The notes beneath the pieces were generated by a model. It was given only the letters and a program-made list of their open reading frames with translations, had not been told where the DNA came from and ran no database searches. A DNA stretch of 14,176 nt from JAQBRD01 sp041158765 (GTDB taxonomy: Bacteria > Patescibacteriota > Minisyncoccia > Phycocordibacterales > PALSA-1337), in contig JBEBAU010000009.1 of assembly GCA_041158765.1 (NCBI GenBank), forward strand, positions 1 through 14,176. The letters are read 5' to 3'. Positions 1 to 5,127 of this stretch are shown here, piece by piece. How positions within the stretch are numbered: position 1 is the stretch's first letter; each line of letters begins with the position of its first letter. The translations under genes and the position numbers were made by a program.

Positions 1-135
1 CTTCTGTACTGAGAGAACGACAACGTCGCCAATTTCTGCATAGCGCTTCTTTGAGCTACCGAGCACCTTGAAGATACGGCCGATCTTGGCGCCGCAGTTG
101 TCAGTAATTTTTACGATTGAGCGTGGTTGAATCAT
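1..135 (-). CDS. rplN: 50S ribosomal protein L14 (uL14), N-terminal part, cut by the window edge
   Basis: The first 45 codons, read from an ATG at 135 down to position 1, encode the L14 N-terminus. It begins MIQPRSIVKITDNCGAKIG and continues with KVLGSSKKRYAEIGDVVV, the family's conserved opening beta-barrel strands. L14 binds 23S rRNA and forms part of the bridge to the 30S subunit. The family is about 122 residues long, so roughly two thirds lies outside the window. The start is 10 bp after the rpsQ stop, and the linker (tactacatat on the coding strand) has no Shine-Dalgarno motif. L14 follows S17 in the classical order, so this is the start of the spc-type segment continuing beyond the window. 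The identification is secure; completeness cannot be judged. Confidence 0.95.
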   Translation of the reverse strand, partial: MIQPRSIVKITDNCGAKIGRIFKVLGSSKKRYAEIGDVVVLSVQK

Positions 136-145
136 ATATGTAGTA

Positions 146-436
146 TTAAGCGACCTTAGCCGTAGTAAGAATCTTCGCAAGCTTGAAAGACTTGTGTCGT
201 GACATTGGTCGGCATGACTCAATCATGACCTTGTCCCCCACCTTTGCAGTATTACCTGCATCGTGAACCTGGAAACGCTTGCGAGAATTAACGAATTTCT
301 GGTACTTTTCGTCTTTCACATATCGTTCGACCATAACAACACATGTGTCTTTCATTTTGTCAGACATCACAGTACCATTGAGTGTCTTTCGAACGCTCTT
401 GGTTTCATTATTCTTTTGTGTTGTTTTCTTTTCCAT
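146..436 (-). CDS. rpsQ: 30S ribosomal protein S17 (uS17)
   Basis: A 96-residue protein. Its core, from about residue 21, carries the S17 signatures GTVMSDKMKDTCVVMVERYV, VHDAGN, and GDKVMIESCRPMSRHKSFKLAKIL, which make up an OB-fold that binds 16S rRNA in the body of the small subunit. A polar N-terminal stretch of about 17 residues rich in Lys, Thr and Asn makes it slightly longer than the usual 80-90. The gene starts 5 bp after the rpmC stop, with an A-rich leader (aaaaaataaaacat) and no Shine-Dalgarno motif. It sits between L29 and L14 as in the ancestral order and is almost certainly co-transcribed with them. Nothing indicates loss of function. Confidence 0.97.
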   Translation of the reverse strand: MEKKTTQKNNETKSVRKTLNGTVMSDKMKDTCVVMVERYVKDEKYQKFVNSRKRFQVHDAGNTAKVGDKVMIESCRPMSRHKSFKLAKILTTAKVA

Positions 437-441
437 ATGTT

Positions 442-654
442 TTATTTTTTCTTTGCTGAAACTGTTGCTGCTGGCTTCTTCTGTGCTCGTATCTCAGTGA
501 GGATTCGTGCTATGTCCTTTCGGATGCCTTTTGCCTCTTTCACATTCTTGCTTTTGCTACCAGCATTGCCGAAGCGGAAGAGTCGGAGAGATTCTCGCTT
601 TTCAGCAAGAGTCTTCGTAAGGTCAGCTATTGATTTGTCTTTATATTCTTTCAT
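442..654 (-). CDS. rpmC: 50S ribosomal protein L29 (uL29)
   Basis: A 70-residue protein with the two-helix L29 layout. The first helix (SIADLTKTLAEKRESLRLFRFG, about residues 8-29) is followed by a linker and a second helix containing GIRKDIARILTEIRAQ (about 43-58). The C-terminus adds a short Ala/Lys tail ending SAKKK. L29 binds 23S rRNA near the peptide exit tunnel and helps form the docking site for trigger factor and SRP. The length is normal for the family. The start lies 18 bp after the rplP stop, with no Shine-Dalgarno match in the linker. The gene is small and divergent, as L29 usually is, but position and helix signatures agree. Confidence 0.93.
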   Translation of the reverse strand: MKEYKDKSIADLTKTLAEKRESLRLFRFGNAGSKSKNVKEAKGIRKDIARILTEIRAQKKPAATVSAKKK

Positions 655-672
655 GGCTTTATAACATACGGA

Positions 673-1095
673 TTAACGGCTGACAATCTTAGTCTTTACT
701 GAAAGCTTAGTACCCGCCTTTCGGAGAGCCTCTTCAGCAACCTTTGCATCGACACCGTCGATTTCGAAAATGATACGACCAGGCTTAACTGGAGCATGGA
801 ATCCAACTGGATCTCCCTTACCCTTTCCGAGTTTTACTTCGGGAGGCTTCTGGGTGAAAGGCCAATCAGGGAAAACTCGTGTCCAAACCTTACCTGACTT
901 GGTAGCGTATCGTGCCATCACCTTGCGGGCAGCTTCGATTTCATTCGAAGTAAGTCGAGCGTATTCAACAGCCTTAATACCGTATGAACCAAAAGAGAGC
1001 TTGGTACCACGAGTTTCAACACCGTTAACAAGCTTCTGCTTGTTCTTGCGACCAGTGTGCCACTTTCGGAATTTTACTTTTTTAGGAAATAACAT
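673..1095 (-). CDS. rplP: 50S ribosomal protein L16 (uL16)
   Basis: A 140-residue protein starting MLFPKKVKFRKWHTGR, with LSFGSYGIKAVEYARLTSNE, WTRVFPDWPFTQKP, LGKGKGDPVGF and PGRIIFEIDGV, all L16 family blocks. L16 sits at the base of the central protuberance and contacts A-site tRNA and 23S rRNA late in assembly. Two local departures are visible. The loop after residue 16 has extra residues (NKQKLVNGVETRG) compared with E. coli. The position matching E. coli Arg81, the residue hydroxylated by the RoxA/YcfD oxygenase, is Lys88 here, so that modification could not occur. The gene lies between S3 and L29 in canonical order, 17 bp after the rpsC stop, without a Shine-Dalgarno motif. Confidence 0.97.
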   Translation of the reverse strand: MLFPKKVKFRKWHTGRKNKQKLVNGVETRGTKLSFGSYGIKAVEYARLTSNEIEAARKVMARYATKSGKVWTRVFPDWPFTQKPPEVKLGKGKGDPVGFHAPVKPGRIIFEIDGVDAKVAEEALRKAGTKLSVKTKIVSR

Positions 1096-1112
1096 GGTAG
1101 TAAATATTAAAA

Positions 1113-1823
1113 TTATGCTCGATTTGCAGCATTGGTATTCTGCTGTGCAGCTGCCTTAAGGTCTCGCTCGAAGATCTGACCCTTATATATCCACACTTTG
1201 ATACCAATATCACCGTATGTCATATGAGCCTTTTCACGAGCAAAATCAATGTCTGCACGAAGTGTCTGAAGTGGGATACGACCCTTCTTCAAGTCTTCCT
1301 GTCGTGCCATTTCAGCACCTCCAAGACGACCTGAAAGCTTAATCTTCACACCTTGTACATCACGATTTGCCATAACCTTCTCAATAGTCTGCTTGAGAAC
1401 ACGTCGGAATGGAAGACGCTTTTCGAGACCTTCTGCAACAATGAGACCTACGATAGCAGCATTTGATTCTGGGCTTCGTACTTCTTCAATGTCGAGCTTG
1501 AGCTCCTGACCTGCAGGAAGAACAACGCCCTTCTTCTTCAATACCTTGATAACCTTGTCGCTCAACTTAGCAACACCGTCACCTGCTCGGCCAATGATCA
1601 TACCTGGACGTGAAGTTCGTACGATAACACGGAGAGACTTCTGATTTCGTTCAATCTGAACATCAGCAATGAAGAAAGAACGGAGTTCATCTGTAAGGAA
1701 CTTACGAATGATGAGGTCAGTCTTCAAATTAGTTCGGTATGACTTATGTACCGCAAACCATCGTGACTTCCAGTCGCGAATGATTCCAAGTCTATGTGAA
1801 TATGGGTGTACTGAGTGTGACAT
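1113..1823 (-). CDS. rpsC: 30S ribosomal protein S3 (uS3)
   Basis: A 236-residue S3 beginning MSHSVHPYSHRLGIIRDWKS, which matches the family N-terminus (HP..RLGIIRDW.S.W). A type II KH domain follows, with its GxxG loop at residues 78-81 (IIGRAGDGV). The C-terminal domain has VKIKLSGRLGGAEMARQE and MTYGDIGIKVWIYKG. S3 lies at the mRNA entry channel and contributes to helicase activity there. The reading frame stays open upstream to an ATG at 1982, but that would add 53 residues unlike S3 and overlap rplV by over 150 bp, so the ATG at 1823 is the start. It lies 4 bp after the rplV stop. The leader aatcaaaataatcat has no Shine-Dalgarno element. The C-terminus is a short Ala/Gln/Asn tail. Confidence 0.97.
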   Translation of the reverse strand: MSHSVHPYSHRLGIIRDWKSRWFAVHKSYRTNLKTDLIIRKFLTDELRSFFIADVQIERNQKSLRVIVRTSRPGMIIGRAGDGVAKLSDKVIKVLKKKGVVLPAGQELKLDIEEVRSPESNAAIVGLIVAEGLEKRLPFRRVLKQTIEKVMANRDVQGVKIKLSGRLGGAEMARQEDLKKGRIPLQTLRADIDFAREKAHMTYGDIGIKVWIYKGQIFERDLKAAAQQNTNAANRA

Positions 1824-1827
1824 ATGA

Positions 1828-2217
1828 TTATTTTGATTTAGCAGAAGCTGCTGGCTTAATGAACTTCGCCTTCTTTGCCTTCTTCTCAGGTGCTGGAGCA
1901 AGAACGAGCAAAACGTGGCTTGTTCGCTTCTTAATTGGGAAAGCGCTACCACGAGCTCGAGGCATGCTTCGCTTGAGAACAATGCCTGAATCTACGCGAA
2001 TCTCTTTCACAATGAGTCCTTCTGAACCCATCTGATAGTTATTCTTCGCATTTGCAATAGCTGAAAGGAGGAGAGCGCTCAATGGAGATGTGGCTCCCTT
2101 GCTTACGAATTTGAGAATATTCAAAGCATCACTAGCTGACTTGCCTCGAATAAGATTCGCAACAAGGCGTACCTTTCGGGGTGATGTTCGGAAATTTTTG
2201 AGTGATGCAGTTATCAT
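1828..2217 (-). CDS. rplV: 50S ribosomal protein L22 (uL22)
   Basis: A 129-residue protein with L22 features: TSPRKVRLVANLIRGKSASD near the start, SALLLSAIANAKNNY in the middle, then the long beta-hairpin region VKEIRVDSGIVLKRSMPRAR, whose tip lines the peptide exit tunnel at the constriction. The Pro-Arg-Ala-Arg loop is present. A Lys/Ala-rich tail of about 20 residues (APEKKAKKAKFIKPAASAKSK region) extends past the usual end, similar to the tails on S19 and L29 here. The start is 17 bp after the rpsS stop with an A/T-rich leader (tgacatattaatttt) and no Shine-Dalgarno motif. Canonical neighbours S19 and S3 support co-transcription. Confidence 0.97.
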   Translation of the reverse strand: MITASLKNFRTSPRKVRLVANLIRGKSASDALNILKFVSKGATSPLSALLLSAIANAKNNYQMGSEGLIVKEIRVDSGIVLKRSMPRARGSAFPIKKRTSHVLLVLAPAPEKKAKKAKFIKPAASAKSK

Positions 2218-2234
2218 AAAATTAATATGTCAGA

Positions 2235-2582
2235 TTATTTCTTTGCTGGAGCAGCTACTGCTTCTTTTGCTGACTTTGCAGCAGTAATCTCAGCCTCCTT
2301 CTTTTTCAATTCGAGCTCCTTCTGCATCTTACCTCCGTGTCGGAGGAACTTACGGCTAGGCGCAAATTCACCGAGGCGGTGTCCAACCATTTCCTCGGTG
2401 ATCAATACGTCCATATGAACTCGTCCATTGTATACCCCAAAAGTGAAGCCCACCATTTCTGGAGCAATCTGGCTTCGGCGGTACCATGTCTTAATAACCC
2501 CAGTATCGAGGGGCTTTTTTCCAGCGATCTTCATGAGAAGTCGCTCTTCAACGTATGGTCCTTTTGAAAGTGATCGTGACAT
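2235..2582 (-). CDS. rpsS: 30S ribosomal protein S19 (uS19), first gene of the restarted operon
   Basis: A 115-residue S19 starting MSRSLSKGPYVEERLL, with IKTWYRRSQIAPEMVGFTFGVYNG and the signature ITEEMVGHRLGEFAPSRKFLRHGG. S19 works with S13 in the head of the 30S subunit near the A-site tRNA and bridge B1. It exceeds the usual ~92 residues because of a C-terminal Lys/Glu/Ala extension of about 25 residues. Normally S19 directly follows L2. Here it is separated from rplB by about 600 bp and appears to be the first gene of a new transcript, driven by a promoter with -35 at 2696-2701 and -10 at 2674-2679. Its leader of about 85 nt holds two hairpins and no Shine-Dalgarno motif. Confidence 0.97.
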   Translation of the reverse strand: MSRSLSKGPYVEERLLMKIAGKKPLDTGVIKTWYRRSQIAPEMVGFTFGVYNGRVHMDVLITEEMVGHRLGEFAPSRKFLRHGGKMQKELELKKKEAEITAAKSAKEAVAAPAKK

Positions 2583-2615
2583 TATGGTTTGAAGGTAAGT
2601 GTGAAAATAGTTTTT

Positions 2616-2665
2616 GTTTCGCCCGTATTTTCGGGCAAAACTCTAAGAAAGCTCTCCGTAGAGCT
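2616..2665 (-). promoter_or_regulatory. Structured 5' leader of the rpsS operon (two hairpins)
   Basis: Two stem-loops lie between the predicted transcription start (~2667) and the rpsS ATG (2582). The first, 2650-2665, pairs AGCTCT with AGAGCT around a 4-nt loop and would sit at the extreme 5' end of the mRNA. The second, 2616-2641, pairs GCCCG with CGGGC around a 6-nt loop, extended by a 4-bp outer stem past one mismatch. Neither is followed by a T-run on the coding strand, so neither is a terminator. Placement in the leader of a ribosomal-protein operon suggests mRNA protection or autogenous control. That is inference; I recognise no known r-protein leader family. Confidence 0.45.
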
Positions 2666-2673
2666 AGGGGTAC

Positions 2674-2701
2674 ATACTAGCAAACCTAAAAATAAAGTCA
2701 A
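2674..2701 (-). promoter_or_regulatory. Sigma70-type promoter for the rpsS-rplV-rpsC operon
   Basis: On the minus strand a TTGACT -35 (2696-2701) is separated by 16 bp from TAGTAT (2674-2679), preceded by TGC to give an extended -10 (TGCTAGTAT). Terminators after rplB and after the 71-residue ORF isolate rpsS from upstream transcription, so a promoter is needed in this gap. The -10 is only a 4/6 match, but the same architecture appears in the divergent plus-strand promoter at 2728-2755. Confidence 0.55.
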
Positions 2702-2707
2702 CTATTA

Positions 2708-2720
2708 CCCTAAAATAGGG
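2708..2720. promoter_or_regulatory. Operator-like dyad between divergent promoters
   Basis: CCCTA-AAA-TAGGG is a perfect 5-bp inverted repeat with a 3-bp centre. It sits almost exactly midway between the two outward-facing -35 elements (minus-strand one ending at 2701, plus-strand one starting at 2728). The heptamer TAGGGGT occurs at 2716-2722 and again at 2665-2671 near the minus-strand start site. A regulator binding here could affect both promoters. No known binding family is recognised. Confidence 0.3.
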
Positions 2721-2727
2721 GTGTTTC

Positions 2728-2755
2728 TTGACTACTCCCCCGTATTTGCTAATAT
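2728..2755 (+). promoter_or_regulatory. Plus-strand sigma70-type promoter reading into the sRNA candidate
   Basis: TTGACT (2728-2733), a 16-bp spacer, then TAATAT (2750-2755) preceded by TGC, giving an extended -10 (TGCTAATAT). The element matches the minus-strand rpsS promoter in -35 sequence, spacing and extended -10. Initiation is expected near 2762. No plus-strand protein gene follows before the intrinsic terminator at 2791-2821. Confidence 0.55.
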
Positions 2756-2761
2756 AGTAAT

Positions 2762-2821
2762 ACTTCTGATCGCCAATGATTGGCAACCGAGGAGCCCGCC
2801 CACAAGGCGGGTTCCGTTTTT
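2762..2821 (+). ncRNA. Candidate small RNA of ~60 nt between rplB and rpsS
   Basis: This is a short plus-strand unit bounded by a promoter (2728-2755) and a strong intrinsic terminator (2791-2821). The predicted transcript would carry a first stem-loop (GCCAA/TTGGC around TGA, 2772-2784) and then the terminator stem-loop. It is divergent from the rpsS operon. A 17-codon frame begins inside it (ATG 2776-2778, encoding MIGNRGARPQGGFRFYM), but its TAG stop at 2827-2829 lies beyond the terminator T-run. A peptide product would therefore need read-through. I recognise no known RNA family. The support is the promoter/terminator pairing only. Confidence 0.4.
2791..2821 (+). terminator. Intrinsic terminator, plus strand
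   Basis: GGAGCCCGCC (2791-2800) pairs with GGCGGGTTCC (2806-2815) in a 10-bp stem with one G-T wobble and a 5-nt CACAA loop, followed by GTTTTTAT. The opposite strand has an A-run instead, so the terminator is directional. No plus-strand protein gene lies upstream, which is the main reason to suspect an RNA gene. Confidence 0.75.
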
Positions 2822-2834
2822 ATATGTAGTAAAA

Positions 2835-2875
2835 TACCTTTCAGGTTTTTTGTCTAGACAAAACCCACTGAAGGT
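2835..2875 (-). terminator. Imperfect hairpin, probable terminator of the 71-residue ORF
   Basis: Starting 4 bp after the TAA of the ORF (2880-2882), the minus strand can fold ACCTTCAG...CTGAAAGGT around GTTTTGTC-TAGA-like central pairing. The central TTGTCTAGACAA is itself palindromic. ATTTTAC follows, a weak T-run. The stem has bulges, so termination is likely but not certain. Confidence 0.45.
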
Positions 2876-2879
2876 AAAC

Positions 2880-3095
2880 TTATTTTGAAGGTGTATTTTT
2901 ACTTTCTTCTTCTTTGATTAAAATCAAAATATTTTCCAAACCAGCAAATCCTAGAGAGACGACAGCGAACCCAAAACTGACAGCGAAGATTATTGCTATC
3001 TCGAAACTAAATATCCAATATAATAGAAAAGATACCAGAAATTCAATACAAAAAATAAAAGAAAAATGAAAAAGAATATTAGATGTTTTTAACAT
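2880..3095 (-). CDS. Small two-helix membrane protein of unknown function
   Basis: This 71-residue ORF between rplB and rpsS is not recognised. It is strongly hydrophobic, with a first membrane segment at about residues 7-29 (ending LLYWIFSF), a second at about 31-52 (IAIIFAVSFGFAVVSLGF), and a polar tail rich in Glu, Lys and Ser (KEEESKNTPSK). An extended -10 (TGG-TATTAT, 3105-3113 on the minus strand) ends 9 bp before the ATG, so its mRNA would have almost no leader. A terminator-like hairpin follows the stop. It thus looks like a single-gene unit inserted into the S10 region rather than a ribosomal gene. The base composition is more A/T-rich than its neighbours. Its lack of recognisable homology keeps confidence moderate. 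Confidence 0.6.
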   Translation of the reverse strand: MLKTSNILFHFSFIFCIEFLVSFLLYWIFSFEIAIIFAVSFGFAVVSLGFAGLENILILIKEEESKNTPSK

Positions 3096-3104
3096 GATTT
3101 CTTA

Positions 3105-3113
3105 ATAATACCA
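3105..3113 (-). promoter_or_regulatory. Extended -10 promoter directly upstream of the 71-residue ORF
   Basis: On the minus strand TGG-TATTAT (TATTAT at 3105-3110) ends 9 bp before the ATG at 3095. Initiation 6-7 nt downstream gives a leader of only 2-3 nt. No convincing -35 is seen 17 bp upstream, consistent with an extended -10 promoter. The layout matches that before alaE. Confidence 0.4.
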
Positions 3114-3149
3114 CATGACAGTTATGGTTAGTAAATTAAAGTTTTCAAT

Positions 3150-3178
3150 AAAAAAAATAACCTTTTTGAAGGTTATTT
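3150..3178 (-). terminator. Intrinsic terminator ending the tuf-S10 operon after rplB
   Basis: On the minus strand AAATAACCTT pairs perfectly with AAGGTTATTT (10 bp, arms 3169-3178 and 3155-3164) around a 4-nt CAAA loop and runs into eight T residues (3150-3157). It begins about 9 bp after the rplB stop. This places the end of the transcript between L2 and S19, which are normally in one operon. Confidence 0.85.
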
Positions 3179-3186
3179 CTTGTATT

Positions 3187-4041
3187 TTATTTCTCTCCTT
3201 CCTTGCTCTTGCCAACTCGGCGTCGTGAGACAATGAAGACGTTTGAGTATCGCTTCGGAGTTCGTGTTTTCTGGCCCTTTCCTGATGGCTTACCCCATCG
3301 AGTCTTAGCTCGTCGTAGACCTCGTCCTGAGCGCTGTTCTCCTCCTCCGTATGGGTGGTCAACAGGGTTCTGAGCAGATCCTCGGACAGTTGGACGAATA
3401 CCCATCCATCGTGATCGTCCTGCCTTTCCGATATTCACGAGTCGTGATTCATCGTTTGAAACAGTACCGATAGTTGCCCATGAATTCTCGCTAATCTTAC
3501 GTACTTCAGTTGAAGGCATCTTGATGTGAGTGTATCCCGCATCGTTTGCAATAACCTGAGCGAATGATCCTGCTGAACGAACGAGCTTTGCTCCTGCATT
3601 AGTCTGAATTTCAATATTGTACACGAATGTACCTACTGGAATCTTCTTCAATGGAAGGCGATTTCCAACTGAAACTTCTGCCTTCTCAGAAACGAGGAAT
3701 GTATCACCAACTTTCACTGATTTTGGAACGAGAATGTATCGTCGTTCTCCATCAAGATACTGAACAAGAGCGATGAAGCCTGTTCGATATGGATCGTATT
3801 CAATAGTCTTCACAGTAGCAGGCATGTCCTTCTTATCGTAGATGAAGTCGATCATTCGATAGAGCTTCTTATTTCCTCCTCCCTTGTGACGAACTGTGAT
3901 GCGTCCGAAGGCATTGCGTCCCATGTCACGCTTCATACCCTTGGTGAGGGCCTTGTATGGCTCTGAAGCCGTCAAGTATTTCTTGAACGGAATCGTCGTC
4001 ATGTGTCGTCGTGATGGTGTTGTTGGATGATATTGTTTCAT
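3187..4041 (-). CDS. rplB: 50S ribosomal protein L2 (uL2)
   Basis: A 284-residue L2 with the N-terminal PTTPSRRHMTT block, the RNA-binding OB-fold (about 60-130, GRITVRHKGGGNKK then YDPYRTGFIALVQY), the SH3-like domain (about 130-200) and the C-terminal signature NPVDHPYGGGEQ. L2 is needed for subunit joining and peptidyl-transferase-centre assembly. His229, whose replacement inactivates E. coli ribosomes, is present at residue 229. The following His231 of most bacteria is Tyr231, and the usual Met before NPVDH is Gln. Length is slightly above E. coli (273). The gene is last in the tuf-S10 unit, 25 bp after the rplW stop, with an intrinsic terminator just downstream. The leader (ttttcaaaccattttt) has no Shine-Dalgarno motif. 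Confidence 0.97.
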   Translation of the reverse strand: MKQYHPTTPSRRHMTTIPFKKYLTASEPYKALTKGMKRDMGRNAFGRITVRHKGGGNKKLYRMIDFIYDKKDMPATVKTIEYDPYRTGFIALVQYLDGERRYILVPKSVKVGDTFLVSEKAEVSVGNRLPLKKIPVGTFVYNIEIQTNAGAKLVRSAGSFAQVIANDAGYTHIKMPSTEVRKISENSWATIGTVSNDESRLVNIGKAGRSRWMGIRPTVRGSAQNPVDHPYGGGEQRSGRGLRRAKTRWGKPSGKGQKTRTPKRYSNVFIVSRRRVGKSKEGEK

Positions 4042-4066
4042 AAAAATGGTTTGAAAAGTGTCCGGA

Positions 4067-4432
4067 CTATGCGATTTCTATCTTATCCCCTTTTTTGAGG
4101 AAGACATATGCCTTCTTGATCGCTGACTGAGTTCCTCGATGACCTCGAACAAAAACTCGTTTTGCAGGAAGGTTAACAATGTTGACCTTCACAGGCACAA
4201 CCTTGTAGAGAGCAGTGATTGCCTTTGCAATAGCGTGCTTGCTTGCGGTTTTTGTAACCTGGAATGTGTAGATATTATTACCCTCATTCTGAAGACCAGC
4301 CTTCTCAGTGATATGTGGTCGGAGAATCATATCAGTTGAAACAGTTCCAGCAACAGAGCCTACAACAGCAACTGCAGTCTTTGCCTTCTTCACAGAAACC
4401 TTCTTTTCAGTTTTTTTTCCGAATATAGCCAT
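4067..4432 (-). CDS. rplW: 50S ribosomal protein L23 (uL23)
   Basis: A 121-residue L23. The core from about residue 36 (MILRPHITEKAG, IYTFQVTKTASKHAIAKAI, LYKVVPVKVNIVN, KKAYVFLKKGDKIEI) matches the family, which lines the exit tunnel and forms the main docking site for trigger factor and SRP. A basic and Ala/Val-rich N-terminal extension of about 33 residues precedes it, so the protein is longer than the usual ~95-100. The frame is open to an ATG at 4459, but that adds nine residues inside rplD, so MAIFGKKTEK at 4432 is preferred. It lies 7 bp after the rplD stop. No Shine-Dalgarno motif is seen (leader aagtaattcatat). Confidence 0.95.
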   Translation of the reverse strand: MAIFGKKTEKKVSVKKAKTAVAVVGSVAGTVSTDMILRPHITEKAGLQNEGNNIYTFQVTKTASKHAIAKAITALYKVVPVKVNIVNLPAKRVFVRGHRGTQSAIKKAYVFLKKGDKIEIA

Positions 4433-4439
4433 ATATGAA

Positions 4440-5102
4440 TTACTTAATCTTAGCCTCAAGCATCTTGAGAGACTCCGCTGGGTTGGTAATAATAAGATAC
4501 TTGTGATTGAGCGCTGAAACAGGGTTTACTGTTCGGAACTCCTCGACTTCGAGGTTACCGAAGTTCTTGAAGCTCTTCATAACTTCAGGAGTCTTCTTTT
4601 CGATAGCAATAATAGCGGCGTTCTTTGGCTTTGTAGCGAGCTTCTCGAAGCCTTTGATCTTCGCAAGTGCGAGAATTACCTTCTTTGCATCCGCAGCTTT
4701 TGGAGCACCGAATGAAAGTGTATCTACGAAGAGTACTTCTCCATCTCGATACTTCTGAGCGAGGATAGTGAGGAATGCCTTTACCTTTGCCTTCTTATTG
4801 ACCTTTCGATCATAATTCTTCTCCTTTCGAGGACCGTGTGCAATACCTCCACCCACCCAGATAGGTGATCGTGTAGAACCGTGTCGAGCTCGACCGGTAC
4901 CCTTCTGTTGCCAAGGCTTCTTTCCTCCTCCAGATACTTCACCACGAGTCTTGGTGTTAGCAATGCTGTGACGAGCGCTTGAATTCATTGAGACAACGAC
5001 CTGGTGCACGAGGTCTGCATTCCACTTGATTCCAAAGATAGACTCTGGAAGTTTCACCTTTCCTGCTGATTCGCCTTTCTGATTGTATACTGTTGTTTCC
5101 AT
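4440..5102 (-). CDS. rplD: 50S ribosomal protein L4 (uL4)
   Basis: A 220-residue L4. It has the tunnel-lining loop signature KKPWQQKGTGRARHGSTRSP then WVGGGIAHGPR (about residues 60-95), and a globular domain ending HKYLIITNPAESLKMLEAKIK. L4 is an early 23S-binding protein whose loop reaches the tunnel constriction. In E. coli it also represses its own S10 operon; whether it does so here cannot be told. The frame stays open upstream to 5210, but those 36 residues are unlike L4 and overlap rplC, so METTVYNQKGES at 5102 is the start, 25 bp after the rplC stop. There is no Shine-Dalgarno motif. Confidence 0.97.
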   Translation of the reverse strand: METTVYNQKGESAGKVKLPESIFGIKWNADLVHQVVVSMNSSARHSIANTKTRGEVSGGGKKPWQQKGTGRARHGSTRSPIWVGGGIAHGPRKEKNYDRKVNKKAKVKAFLTILAQKYRDGEVLFVDTLSFGAPKAADAKKVILALAKIKGFEKLATKPKNAAIIAIEKKTPEVMKSFKNFGNLEVEEFRTVNPVSALNHKYLIITNPAESLKMLEAKIK

Positions 5103-5127
5103 ATAAGTGTGATGAATGAAAGACGGA

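Noticed and set aside
1824..1982. Longer rpsC start at 1982
   Set aside because: It adds 53 residues that do not resemble S3 and overlap rplV in another frame; the start at 1823 matches the S3 N-terminus.
2589..2888. A 99-codon plus-strand frame across the rplB-rpsS gap
   Set aside because: It runs through two promoters, the leader hairpins and an intrinsic terminator, overlaps the 71-residue ORF, and its translation resembles no family. Treated as chance.
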